DNA of 64,000 nucleotides from Clytia hemisphaerica. Lineage: Eukaryota; Cnidaria; Hydrozoa; Leptothecata; Clytiidae. The stretch lies in NCBI GenBank assembly GCA_902728285.1, contig CACVBU010000865.1, positions 4,525,840-4,589,839 of the forward strand, given 5' to 3'. The translations under genes were made by a program, and so were the position numbers. Under the pieces are notes generated by a model that saw only the letters and a list, made by a program, of their open reading frames with translations, had not been told where the DNA came from and did no database searches. Positions 1 through 12,100 of the stretch are shown piece by piece; position 1 is the stretch's first letter; each line of letters starts with the position of its first letter.

Positions 1-1413
1 GTCTGACAGGGCTAACAAAAGTTTTCTGGAATGGCCCATTCATTTGGAGTGGTTTTTGACAGAATTTGAAATAGCAGCTTTATTCACTAAACAGTTGGTT
101 ATTTAAGATAAAAACAGCAATTATTGCTCTTTTTGGGAAATATTGCTGACAACACCAGTTTTTTAGACAATGAAATGCTGAATCAGCAGAAAAGTAAAAA
201 AAGTAAGTAAATGAAAATTACCGTTTTCGGCAATTATTGCCGTTTTTGGAAAGAAAGGTTGATTTTATTATTGAACACGTGGTATTTTATTTGACACCCT
301 CGTTTAGTTTTGTTTTCAACTGGTTTTTGTTGGAAATGGAGATAACAAAATCAAGTCATATGTAAACAAACTTACAACGGGGATTCGGTTTTCTCCTTCT
401 AGCTGTGTTTCGGCATCAATGCAGGATCTTTTTACATATCATTTCAGAACTTTTTATGTTATTGAGCAATGAAAAATTGAACAAATCACTTTTAAAGATC
501 CGTAAAACCTTTCCCTCAATATAATTTTACATTTTTCAAACACCTTTGACATCTTTGCCCTTATAAGGACAGCACATTTCTGCTGACTCAACATTTCATT
601 GTTAAAAAAGATGCCGTTTTTGGCAATAGTTGTAGAAAAGAGCAATAATTGCCATTTTTATCTTAAACACCCAACTGGCCTATTGAATAACAAATTACTC
701 CACATACATTACTTTCCCTCAGCCAATTTGCTTTGTCCCAAAACTATCCTAAATGCCTATGAAACTACAGACTTTCAATTAGCCCTTAAAAAAGGCATAT
801 ATTTTTTCTAAAGTGAAAGTATCATATAAGGTATATCCAACCATTTGCTTAAAAAAAGAAAGAGCAACTTTCTCCCCTTTCAGAGCAGCAGGAGCACAAA
901 TTTTGAGGAATTCTTTAGTCTATTTTGCTTGTTCAGCATAGAGGTGTATATCGTAAAAAAAGAAGGTTTTTAAGCTAAAAATTTTTCTGTTAAAATTTTG
1001 CCTTAAATTTTTAAGTAACCCTGACTGAAAAGACATTTTTGTTTTTAACCTTGACAAAAATATGACAAAACATGAGGAAGTCTTTAAAACCCTGTCAATG
1101 GCAACATTTTTTTCTATAAACTAATCCAAAGGGCAGGGCTCGAAATAACGGTCGGACATCGGACATTGTCCTACCCAAATAGCTTCATGTCCGACCTAAA
1201 AATTATAATTTTCAAGCTAAAGCAACCCTGATCAGACATTTTGTCGGACCCACTTGAAATCATTATTTCGAGGCTTGAAGGGTATGAAAATACATTTTCT
1301 TGGGTGACGATAGTTTCACAAACATTTCAGCTGAACCTCTAAGCTAAATTAAATTGGAAAGTACTTTGATTGTTATTTTTGACAAATAATTTCAATTTAT
1401 CATTTTTTTCCAG
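1..1413. other. 5' flank / first intron of RBM22, no exon seen
   Basis: This AT-rich stretch precedes the first visible RBM22 exon. I looked for the conserved N-terminal exon (the family has a short Asn-Arg-Gln-Asn-Trp-Glu segment before Asp-Phe-Pro-Ile) and did not find it, so it probably lies left of the window. The only structure I can support is a small inverted-repeat element at 1137-1275. Short reading frames at 454-811 show no family features or splice context. Confidence 0.6.
1137..1275. mobile_element. MITE-like inverted-repeat element (GGGCTCGAAATAAC ends)
   Basis: The left end reads GGGCTCGAAATAAC and the right end is its imperfect reverse complement (ATTATTTCGAGGCTTG). Inside, GTCGGACAT-type motifs occur in both orientations. 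It has no coding capacity, about 140 bp, and sits in the RBM22 first intron or flank. This is the form of a non-autonomous DNA transposon; the superfamily cannot be assigned. Confidence 0.6.
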
Positions 1414-4400
1414 GATTTTCCCATTCTATGTCAAACATGTCTTGGTGATAATCCATATGTACGAATGGTAGGTCTTTTTCTTTTCATTCTCTTTAATTTC
1501 TGTATACCTCTTTTTTGATAAATATTTTCTTATATGATATATAACTTTCAGTTGTTGTGTGTAGTATCATTGGTTGGTTTCTGATATAAATTACTTCTTT
1601 TTGCAATATCTCAAATATTAAAAACCAATGGACTTTTAAACTTGTAAATTAGTTTGATGACTCCTTTTTTCTGTTGATGTAATGGTCGGGTAACTTGCAT
1701 CACTGGAGGGAGAAACTTGCATAGGCATCAAATGACTGACTAATCAAAGCAGTAAAATTTAAAAAGACATGAACTACGCAGCTCCGCTCTCAGCTCTACT
1801 CATTTTGTTTTGATTCAATTTTGTATTTTAATGACCAGCCAGGTCATTCATTTGAGGGCTATGCATGTTAGCCTCCACTGATGCAAGTTACCCGATGTCA
1901 CGGTATTTCTTTCATCTAATCAAATCACAAATACAAGAGTCCCTTTTGCATTCTCCAATTTTTTGAAGAAAAAATTTCCAAATTATAGAAGTCAACGCTC
2001 AACAGAAAAGATGACTCTGTTTAAAATAATGCTTCAAACACCTACACAATAAGGACAATTCAGAGACAATCAAGCAATCGAACCTTGAGACTTTTTATCT
2101 TGTCAGAAAGTATCATTGTGAAGGTGCAACCCTTCAGGAAGGCCTTATTATTCTTCAGTTTGAGATTGATTTTTTGTATCCAAGCAATAAGCGAATGAAA
2201 CCAAACAAATTTTACAAATTTTACAAATTTTACTTAAAGGATCAACGAGACTGTGTTTATATTTTATATTTAAATTACTCTTTTACCTTTTCAGATAAAA
2301 GACAAATATGGCAAAGAGTGTAAGGTATGATATAAATATTTTTTCTGTTTTTAATGGCTTATTATTACTATTATAGAGTCATGTCATTGAATTGCGAACA
2401 AAGTTATGTTATGTCGAATTTCTTTGTGAACACATCATTTGAATAGTAAATACTTTTTCAGTCAACTAAACTATTTCAGTAGATGAGCATTTTAAATGCC
2501 AAAATGTTTAAAAGGTAATTTTTCACCATGGTTTCTGCCCCTTAAAATAAGGGGGGAGTAAAGAAATTGCCTTTTAAAAAAGGGGGATTTTTGTAATTTT
2601 TTTAAAATAAGGGGGATTCTTTATCAAGGCCTGCAAGAATCTACTAAAACAAGAAAAAAGGGGGGACTAAAATTTGAAAATTGTTGATTGAATTTCAGAT
2701 GTTATGTCTTGAATATTAATAATATCTTCTTTCCCGTTTTCATGCTCCCAATTTCATACCCACTTTTTGCAGACCATGCTATATTGAAACTTATGTACAT
2801 TAGAACAACTTTTAACAGACCAAATAAAAACTATTATTCTCCCTAATTAGATAACGTTTTAAGGTGTTTTGAAAAAGTAAAAAGGTGTTGTAAAAAGAGA
2901 ATTTCTTCAACATTTTTTCTAAAATCTTGCCCCCCCCCCACTCAAAATGGCTGCTAGGGGCCCATGAATCTGCACCCTCTCTCTCTATTGTAAAAAATAT
3001 TTGCTGAAGGGTACAAAGATTTTCTTTGAATAGTTGGTCGACATCAATGATCTTTGACATTTGCAGCAGAGACTTATTTTTACAAGTTTTGTCACATCCA
3101 AAATCAATGTCATAAGCATGAAATTTTTTACTTGTGTTTTACTGCCTAAATTTTTTACTTGGGAGGACCTCTTGCTTGACCTAACTTAAACTAGGACTAC
3201 AAACAGAAGACATTAATTTGCAAGGCCTAAGATATTAGCAAAACACAACTGTTATACCAGATACTGCATCTTTTGATTGCTTTTATTAATAAAAAGTTTT
3301 ATTTGTATCATTTGATTATAGCATCCAGCTTATTTCCAATCTTCCAATTTCTTTTTATTTATTGAGTTTTATTTAGTTGGATATCAGTAGGTATAATGTT
3401 GATGGCATCGATATCAAACCAATCGTTGTACTTCGCTATTGTCAAACTCTAAAGAGAAAAATCTGAGGGGGACATTCTAACAAGGGGTACTGGTAATTTT
3501 TGTTCGATTTAAGGGGAAGTTTTCTTTCAGGGCAAAATTGCATTTTAAGGGGGGACTGAAAACTGCTGAAAAAGTAGGCAGAAACCATGATCTCACTTTT
3601 TTGCATTTTTACAACGTGACGCTAACTTTACTACATTTCTCGAAGATGGAAAGGTTTCTGTGAATGAAATTTTGTGGAAGTAGTTGGACTTTACAAAAGT
3701 TGAAAAGAAATTTAAAAAATTTGTTAGTTTTATCTCATTTGCAAAATTACCCATCGGTTGCAATTAGCTGACATGCCTCTATAAATAAGGATTTAAATTT
3801 TCTTGACAGTTACTATTTTCATAGGCACTTCCCTCACAGTCATTTGATTTTTCTTTCAGATTTGCCAAAGACCTTTTACCATCTTCAAGTGGTGTCCAGG
3901 TGCAAAAATGCGTTACAAGAAGACTGAAGTCTGTCAAACATGCTCTAAACTAAAAAATGTTTGTCAAACGTGTTTACTTGATCTGGAATATGGTTTACCC
4001 ATTGAAGTAAGGGATAAAGCACTTGCCATCCAAGATAATTTACCAAAGTCAGATGTTAACAAGGAATTCTTCACACAAAATATTGAGAAAGAGGTATGAT
4101 TGTTGGCTTACCTGACAAAATATGCTTACTCTAATGAAATGGTTAATGCTTACTTAATGCTTAGTTAGGGCTACTTAGACTACACAATATATTGAAAACA
4201 ATATTTGACAATATTGTTTGTCGGACCGTAATTGTGTAGTCTAGTGTATGTAGCCCTTAATGAAATGGAATAAAGTCAATTTTTAGTCATCAAGGATGGG
4301 CAACGTTTTCTGCAGAAAACTCGTGTGAGAATTTGAATTTACAGAGAGCTCTGATAATCAGGATAATATGTAATTTTCAACTAATCTTGATCATTAAATC

Positions 4401-6979
4401 ACATTTGCAGTGTAAAAATTTCTTCCCTCTAAGGCGGATTCCTGTCTCAGCAAGTTACAAAAAGTGGCTTTTCCACCTACAAACTCAACAAAATTCTACA
4501 AAATTTAATGAATCTTGCCTTACTAACTTGTTGATTAAAAGTCTATTTCTGTCTGAGAGACAAAAGAAAAATTGCTATAGTTACTGCATTCGAATGACAT
4601 TAATCTCACTTAATTCATCAACAAACAGCTGGCCAACACCGATGGAACAGTAGCTGCAGGAGCTGTTGGTAAGGCTCAAGCATCCAGTGATCTTCTAATG
4701 AAGTTGGCACGTACCACGCCTTATTACAAGAGGAATCGACCACACATCTGTTCATTTTGGGTGAAAGGAGAGTGTAAGAGGGGTGAAGAATGCCCTTATA
4801 GGTGTGTGATTTACTGCATTTCAGTCCTAGGTGAGGTGAAGTTTCTTCCCCCTTTCTTAGTCCCTTCTTTTTATACATTTGACATGTTTCTTTCAGTCCT
4901 GATACTCCCTCAATAGTCCCTTCCCTCTTTGGATGAATCAAATTTTGACAATATGTTTGCTACCCCACCTGATCTCACAACAGCATATCTTCCATATTAA
5001 AATGCAAAATCTTTTTTGAAAAAGCTCGTTGACATTGTGAGCCTTCTGCTAATAAAGAGTTTATTGTATAGCTTTCACTGCAGTTTTTCTGCAATAGTTG
5101 TTACCTATCATCTGACTAAATTAGTTGATTAAATTATTATAAGCTTTTGGTGATGGCAATTTTTAATTGATTTGGTTTTTTTTTCAATTTTTCCTTTTCA
5201 TTTCTTTCGTCGATCTTAAGGGTTGGAAATATTATCCAATAATTGGCACTTTAAAGTCGTTTTTAAGATATCTCAAAATGGATGCAAAATGTTTTCACAC
5301 TCATTTTACTATTTGTAGACATGAGATGCCGAGAGCTCCTGACGATCCACTGGCCAACCAGAACATTAAAGACCGTTATTATGGTGTTAACGACCCAGTA
5401 GCTGATAAGATGATGCAGAGGGCAGCAGCCATGCCGAAACTAGAGAAACCGTCAGACAAAACCGTCACTACGCTGTATGTTGGTGGACTTGACGATCGAA
5501 TCACAGACAAAGATTTGAGGTGAGTGTTTTTGTTACCATTTGAACCAAGTGGCGAGAGAATTTTCTTTTCAATTCGTTTTTCTTTAGAAATAACCACTAG
5601 TACCTTAAGGGGAGAAATTTTTGTGGGAAGAAATTTTCGCACAGCTCAAAATTTGGAAGTTTCGCGGATGAGAGAACCTTTTTGTTTACAATATGGCCTA
5701 TTTTGCCCTGGAAAGACCAATTTTAAAGGTGATTTTTTAAATCCTGAGAATATTCGTGTTTCGCGGAATTGAATTTTGTAGATTTTTCAAAAAACCGCGA
5801 AAATTTCTTCCCTTGAGTTAACTATCTTATAATTTTACTCTCGGGTACCTAAGCCTTCCCACTTGGACATGCCTATTTAAACTTATTACATCTCAATGTT
5901 TTGAGGTTTGATTTGAGGTACCCGAGAAAAATACTTTTTTGCTTAACCCCCCAAAATAACTATTCAAGGAGGTGTCTTTTGCAGAACTCTTAAAACTTTT
6001 CTTTTATAGAGATTACTTTTACCAGTTTGGTGAAATCCGTTCTATCAACATAGCCACTGGGAAAAGCTGTGCATTCGTTTGCTACACGACTCGTATGGCT
6101 GCCGAATTTGCCGCTGATCGCTCATTCAATAAAGCAATCGTCAAAGGCAAACGATTGAAAGTGTCATGGGGAAGATCTCAAGAGGAAAGAAACGCTGGAA
6201 AAAGCAAAGAGGATCGAAATTCCAAACACTATGCACCAGTACCCGGATTACCTGGAGGTTAGATATTTAGGAACCTGTTTTTTGTTTTTTTGTTTAGCCT
6301 AGCAAGAGAAGTTTTAGCTGCTCATATGCAAGGGATATACTAAGACGCCGAGATGGAGAAAGCATGTTTTCGATTTTATATCTTGTGGCCACACGCACAA
6401 AGTTTTTTCGGTGGTAGCGTTGCAGTGTACACTTGGCTTTAATTCAACTCCCCAAGAATTGTACAAGCATTACGAAGCCTCTGGCAGAGGTCAACAAAAT
6501 CATTCTATAACCTTGGCTTTAAACTGCAAAAATTAGCTTAAAAACGTTAGAAATGCCGATATCTATCTACGAACACACTAATTTTTAATTTCACTTTCAT
6601 TTCTTCAGCTTTGCCTCCTGTATCTGGTAACATCACCGACGTCCCCCTACCACCCTCTGTAGGTGGTGGGGCATCCTCCACTGAGCAGTCAGGAGGAAGC
6701 CGCTCCCAACGTATGCCACCTCCAATGAACCGACCTCCACCACCACCACATCATATGTTTCCGCCACCACATAACTATGGACCACCTCCTAGGGGTAGGA
6801 TGCCCGGTCCCCCACCTGGTGGCTTCCCTCCTCCACCCAGCCTAATGGGGCCACCACCACCACAGTTTGCACCACGCAACCCATCTGATAGTGGGAGCCG
6901 ACCTCCCCGTACCCAAGTCCATTACCCGTCTCAAGATCCTCATCGAATGGGGACTGGTACTGGACAAGTACAGGAGTGA
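1414..6979 (+). CDS. RBM22: Pre-mRNA-splicing factor RBM22 (Cwc2/Slt11 family), 5'-partial, seven exons
   Basis: RBM22 contacts U6 snRNA and the pre-mRNA in the catalytic core of the spliceosome, in the nucleus. Visible coding exons are 1414-1467, 2295-2324 (30 bp), 3860-4093, 4629-4801, 5319-5519, 6010-6257 and 6609-6979. All have GT-AG borders and phases that join without a shift, giving 436 codons before TGA at 6977. In order they encode an N-terminal cysteine-rich zinc region (CQTC pairs in exons 1414 and 3860), a CCCH finger starting CSFWVKGEC whose final His comes from the exon at 5319, an RRM with RNP2-like LYVGGL and RNP1-like KSCAFVCY split across the exons at 5319 and 6010, and a Pro/Gly-rich tail ending near [12 protein letters not shown]. 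Human RBM22 is 420 residues and collinear; only the first exon (about 18 residues) is missing, off the left edge. No lesion is seen. The family call is close to certain; exon ends are by eye. Confidence 0.96.
1687..1894. mobile_element. MITE-like element in RBM22 intron (CGGGTAACTTGCATCA ends)
   Basis: It has perfect to near-perfect terminal inverted repeats: CGGGTAACTTGCATCACTGG at the left, and its reverse complement ending at 1894. The length is 208 bp with no coding capacity. It lies in the intron between the exons at 1414 and 2295. Confidence 0.7.
2527..3589. mobile_element. Inverted-repeat element with G-run core in RBM22 intron
   Basis: Ends CATGGTTTCTGCC and GGCAGAAACCATG are exact reverse complements about 1.06 kb apart. 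Just inside each end are repeated AAGGGGGGA-type runs, with the pattern TTAAAATAAGGGGGG recurring at 2543, 2570 and 2605 and again near 3545. It fills most of the intron between the 30 bp exon (2295-2324) and the exon at 3860. No transposase frame is seen, so it is a non-autonomous element, possibly a composite. Confidence 0.55.
4165..4259. mobile_element. 95 bp foldback MITE in RBM22 intron
   Basis: TTAGGGCTAC at the left pairs with GTAGCCCTTAA at the right, and the pairing continues inward through AGACTACACAAT / ATTGTGTAGTCT. Almost the whole unit is a hairpin. The TTA at each outer end could be a short target duplication. Confidence 0.65.
5601..5820. mobile_element. TA-flanked MITE (CCTTAAGGGGAGAAATTT ends)
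   Basis: The left end TACCTTAAGGGGAGAAATTT and right end AAATTTCTTCCCTTGAGTTA are imperfect inverted repeats with TA at both borders, as in Tc1/mariner-type insertions. It starts about 80 bp after the RBM22 exon ending at 5519. Its ends closely resemble the element nested at 51389-51702, so the two belong to one family. Confidence 0.65.
5836..5927. mobile_element. GGTACC-type MITE, copy 1
   Basis: ACTCTCGGGTACCT at the left is repeated inverted as GAGGTACCCGAGA at the right, about 92 bp in total. The same terminal sequence is found on elements at 20901-21011 and 49331-49609, which have G/C-run cores that this short copy lacks. Confidence 0.6.
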
Positions 6980-7993
6980 TTTCGATCTCGGTACATAATT
7001 CAATCTCGGTGCATAAGAGATCAATATTGATACAAAAGTGACCACTGATAGTACTAATGGTCGGTACATCCACAACAGGAGTATCAATCAATATTTTTAA
7101 ACTAAGTTTGGATTTTTATAACTCATTTTTATTTCATTTTTTTCGGAAAAAAGAATGACATTTTTAAAAAACAATTGATACTTATCAATAATTTTTTGTC
7201 AGTATCCTCAGGACGCCTCAATAAATCTTACATCCTGTATTGCTGGCGCCAAATAATTTTCACTGCTAATATTTGACCAAAGAGCAAAGCTTTAAGGAAT
7301 ACATTAAGGTTTTTTTTATTCCTTCAGTATTTCAAATTCTATTTACAAAGAAAATAAATCAAATTAAAAACTTAGAAATCTCCAATTACACATTTCGGAC
7401 AAGATCCATATTTTGGACAAGATCTATATTTCGGACAATTCATTCATAGTTACAAATTAGTTTTGATAAATTACTTGTTTTGATTTTTGTTAATAAATAA
7501 TACTTCTTTTTTGTTTCAGTTTTAAAAATATGGTTAGTATATATTATAACAGCCGGTTGTCTGCATAAGTCAGTTCGAAAATAGATATCATACTAGATGA
7601 ATTAGCGAGTAAACTATCGAAACATCAAGCCAGCAGGGATTCAGTCGATCTCAGGAAGGCCTTTAAAATCGAGTCTTTTAGACAGATCTTAGGGAAGCTT
7701 CGGGAAGTATATTTTGCAAAAAAGCAACTTGTATTTTAGTTGTTTGGCTGAACCTTTTCTAGGATAATCATACATTAATTTATGTGATCAATAGAATTTA
7801 AGAGAAAAGTCGTGGGAAAGTGACAAGTTTCAAGGCAAAAAAACAATGTGCTAATCCAGTAGGAATACATGCATGGTTGGTTCAGAGGATATATTTGCTT
7901 CTGAGATTTACTGCCGAACAATGCATCGCCCCCCTTGACATCACTATGTCCTTCCTCTCATCCCCATGAACTGACTGTGCTGGAAGATCCCAA
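6980..7993. other. RBM22 3' region and convergent intergenic spacer
   Basis: The RBM22 stop is followed by AT-rich sequence with an AATAAA at 7220-7225, the best candidate polyadenylation signal. Beyond it there is no coding or repeat structure that I can support up to the foldback at 7994. Confidence 0.5.
7220..7225 (+). promoter_or_regulatory. Candidate polyadenylation signal of RBM22
   Basis: A canonical AATAAA about 240 bases after the RBM22 stop codon. It is the first clear hexamer on this strand. Confidence 0.5.
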
Positions 7994-8089
7994 CCCAGCT
8001 GGCACACAACGTTGTTTTAACGTTTATCTAACGCATAACGTCCATATAACGTTAGATGAACGTTGAAGCAACGTTGTGTGCTAGCTGGG
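7994..8089. mobile_element. 96 bp foldback MITE (CCCAGCTGGCACACAACG ends)
   Basis: CCCAGCTGGCACACAACGTT at the left pairs with AACGTTGTGTGCTAGCTGGG at the right, and the interior repeats AACGTT in both orientations. The element lies immediately downstream of the poly(A) signal of the tetraspan gene and may lie within that gene's 3' end. Confidence 0.75.
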
Positions 8090-8097
8090 AAATCATT

Positions 8098-8103
8098 TTT
8101 ATT
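8098..8103 (-). promoter_or_regulatory. Candidate polyadenylation signal of the tetraspan gene
   Basis: AATAAA on the minus strand, about 23 bases after the stop codon at 8126. It implies a very short 3' UTR ending at or inside the neighbouring foldback element. Confidence 0.45.
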
Positions 8104-8125
8104 GTTTTGATTTGTTGTTGCTTTT

Positions 8126-9072
8126 TCATCGATGTTTTTCACTTGAAATACTTTCGTCATCGTCCAACTCTTCTTCACTTTCTTCGGCTGCCGGCAAATC
8201 TTTGTCACGTGACTTTCGAATATCCAAATAAACACTTAAGACGATACCAACGAACAAAAAGAACAGGCCAATCCAACAAACGTAGAAAGACCATTGGTAG
8301 GGAAGGTCGTTGTAGAAAACGATATAACAAGCCATTGCCACGATACAATGGACAACTATAATGAAATTTGAAGAAGGAAATATTCATACTTTATCTGATA
8401 TTAGCACTCAAACTCGTGTTAGTGTATTTTTAAAGGGAGGATATCCAAGGTCCAAGGGAAGATCCACAGGACAAAATTGGATGACAAACAGTCCAAACAG
8501 TCGTCCACCCAACTACACTAGGGAAAAATTTTGGATAGTTTTTATGTTAATCTCTGTATGTTTGATTTTACTTTTTGTCAAGGAAGAAAAGCTACCTTAA
8601 GTGTGTAGATCATATTATAATTCTTTTGAAAAAGTAGCTCAGAAAATTGAAAATGATAGTTTAAGGTAGTAAAGACTTACAGGATAGAACACGAAGAATC
8701 GTTCCAGCAGTCAAAGGACCAATATTCAAGATTGCTAACATCAATGCCAAAAAAATGTAGAAGTTACCAATCAACATCAAGATTCGTACAAGATCTAATT
8801 CACCGTCTAAAAAAAAGCAAAAGAATATACAACAATAGCTGCATATTGTGAGGACAGTAGGTTGGACTTTCTTCAAAATCTAAGTAGAGCAATTCCAGGG
8901 GCTATAGAAGTATTGATTTACTACGCGAGTTTAAAGCCATAAAATTGGTAACACGATGGAACAAAATTCGAAGAAAATATATTTTTTCACTCAAAAGTAG
9001 ACAGCCTTAAAACGCTTATCCTTATACTATGACATCTCCTCCCCATTGGACCATTGGAAATAAAATGGGAAA

Positions 9073-9110
<38 letters not shown>

Positions 9111-12100
9111 TATATTTCTGGCATTTCCAAAATTTACATTTGGCTCTTCACCTGAAAATTCTGTATATAATATATGTGCAATGTCTAGAAAAAAAAATTG
9201 TAAAATAACCTGATAGTATACTGAAGAAAAATTGGGACTGTATGCGGACAAGCAGATAGGGACGAAGCGGTGGGCTAGTATGACGAATAAAATGATTAGG
9301 ATTAAGAAGTATAAGGGGTAAAATGTAAATAGTGATAGTGATAGAGCTAGACTAAAACCTAAACAAATCCGAGTATCTGAGTATGCTAGCTGAGGCCATC
9401 GCAATGTGTGCTATTATAAAAAATTAACGAATATATTAAAAAAAAAAAAATACTAACATAATGTTATAAGCTAGACTAGACTAAGGTTCAAGTACTATTG
9501 GTGGCTAGAGGTAAAGTAAGCGACAAAATAGATCTAAGAACTCGGTGAGATAGAACTCGAGTGACTTAGGGCAAGTCTCAAAAACCTAACAGTTTCCCCT
9601 AAGTTTTCGCTACCAATAGCAGCCAGATTCAGAGATCCACTTAGGGCTCTAAAGTACCTCTATACCTTAAGGTTTCAGGGCCCGGTTGTTACGTAATTAA
9701 ATATTAACCTAAAAATTAATTATTAAAGAAATTGTAATCATGACGTCATAATTTGATCGAATTTAGTGACGTCATGAATCGTATAATCGCTATAATATAA
9801 AAAATACATGTCAAATCTATCCCAAATTTGAACCAAAGATACATCTAACTAAAATATAACTTTTTGAAAAAAAAATTTTGGAAAAATTTGATGACGTCAG
9901 CGAAAAATTGCATTTTTCAATTTTTTGAATTTTTTGCTGACGTCATGAAAATCTTCAAAATATTTTTCATTGAAAAGCTCGGCACCATTAAGATGCGTCT
10001 TTGGTCCAAATTTGACAAAGATTTGACATGTACTTATAGAGTTAGAGCTAATTTACGATTTATGACGTCATAATTTGATGACGTCACAATTCACATTTTC
10101 TTTAATAATTAATTTTTAGGTTAATATTTAATTACGTAACACCGGGTCCTGAAACTTGAAGGTATAGGTCATCTAAAAATCCATAAGTGAATCCCTGAGA
10201 ATGGTTGCTATTGGTCGCGGATTCGGGATTTGTGATTTTTAAAAATCTAGACACGCCCTAACTCACCCGAGAATCACGACAGAGCGTAAGATAGAATGAG
10301 TAAAACTTGCATAGATTGCAACACCGAAGGCTGTGTAAAAGTGTACTGGACCTTGCAAAACACGACCAGTATTTTGACATAAATAAGTGAGCTATCAACT
10401 ATCTAAATTAAATTAATTGAAAATAATTAAACATCAAATGGAAAAAAAAAAAAAAAACTTCATAGAACTAGAATATAATAAAGTCATATATATGCACTGA
10501 AGAAAATACAGACTAAGTAAACCTAAGAACAGATGGGCTAAATCTAAAAATCAGAATGGAGACTAGGGAACCAAGGCTACGAGTAGGGATATTAGAAGAA
10601 TTGAAATCAGAATTAATTTAAAACTAAAATGGCGCGTGAATCAAATCGAGAATTAGACTAAAACTAGGTATAAGAAATAATATAACATAGAAAGCACCAG
10701 CTAGGAAATAGCGAGTAGCAACGCAGGGACTACAGTTGGTAGAATATGGTACTACTGTAAGCTCCTAGCTAGGGCTTTGTCGAAAAAATATTTTTTTGTT
10801 TCTTGACAAAAGGCTTTGTAAGTTTCTGAGTCACGACAGTTAACAGGTAGTTCATTAAAATTTTTAGAAGCTTCAGATTCAAAGGAACCACTAACATTAC
10901 AGGTTTCACGCAATTTAGTTCCACCAATTACATCCGTTCGAGTCTTGGCTTGCACATATTTCTCCATAGGGAGGAATTTGGGCCAGTCATTCATATTCAC
11001 TGATTTCCACGCAAGTTTAGCCAAACTGTATTCGGTCCGTTCTTTGACAGGTAGCCATTTCATATCTATTACGTCAGACTTGCGAGAGTAGCTCTTCCGG
11101 ACGAAGCTAGCTGTGGCATTTTGGACTCGTTGTAATTGGTTGAATAGATATTGTGGTGCTTTGTGAATTACGGTATTACCATAGTCTATTTTACTCAATA
11201 CAAGAGATTCTGCCAATTGGCGTCGTACACGGTATGGTAAATATCGTTTGATGAGGGATAGACTCTTCAGCGTGCCATATGCTTTAGTGACGATTTTTTT
11301 GACATGTTTATTCCATGTTAGGTTTTCGGTGAAGATGATTCCTAACAGCTTGAATAGGGGAACACGCTCAATCACATTTTCGTTATTTGACTTGATTTCG
11401 AATTCAAAATTATGCCTCCTTGCCATTTGAGATGTGGCAAAGAGCATCGATTTAGTTTTTCTGGCGTTAAATATCAAGTTCGAATCCAGCGACCATTTCT
11501 CAATTACGCTAATATCAGAGTTCATTTCAGTGACACAATTTTCAAGCTCGTTTGGTTTGGTGTGGCGATATATAGTCGTGTCATCAGCATATTGAACACA
11601 TTTTGCGGTGGTTTTTGTTGCCATGTCGTACACGTAAATGTTGAAGAGAATGGGTCCAAGTATGCTTCCTTGGGGGACGCCATTAGTAACTGTGAGAATG
11701 GATGACTTCTTGTCGTTGATCTGTACGTACTGAAGTCGATTGCTCAGATAGTTGGAGATAACATAGAGTGACTTTTTTGAGAATCGTAGTGTGTGAAGTT
11801 TTTTGATAAGAGTTTCAAAATCAACTGTATCAAATGCTTTTGAAAAGTCAGCGAGAACTGAAATATATCCTCCAATACCATCCTAAACTGGCAGTTTTGA
11901 AATAAAAAAGATTTTATGACAATTTCCAACCCCACTCAGTAAAAGGCTGACGTACGTGGCATCGGTACAAACTTTCGTGAGAACAATTAAGATCACAAAA
12001 AGCGGAGAAGGGATCGGGGACAAGTTTGTTCTCTAGTTTACAAAATTTCTTACCCGTCCCATTGAAGAAAGTCACACTTTCACAATCAGCTCCATTGCAT

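Noticed and set aside
9027-9404. 125-codon minus-strand frame with a poly-Leu/Ile run
   Set aside because: The run is simply the translated (ATT)n microsatellite, and the rest is probably the LINE 3' UTR; no acceptor or donor places it in the tetraspan gene.
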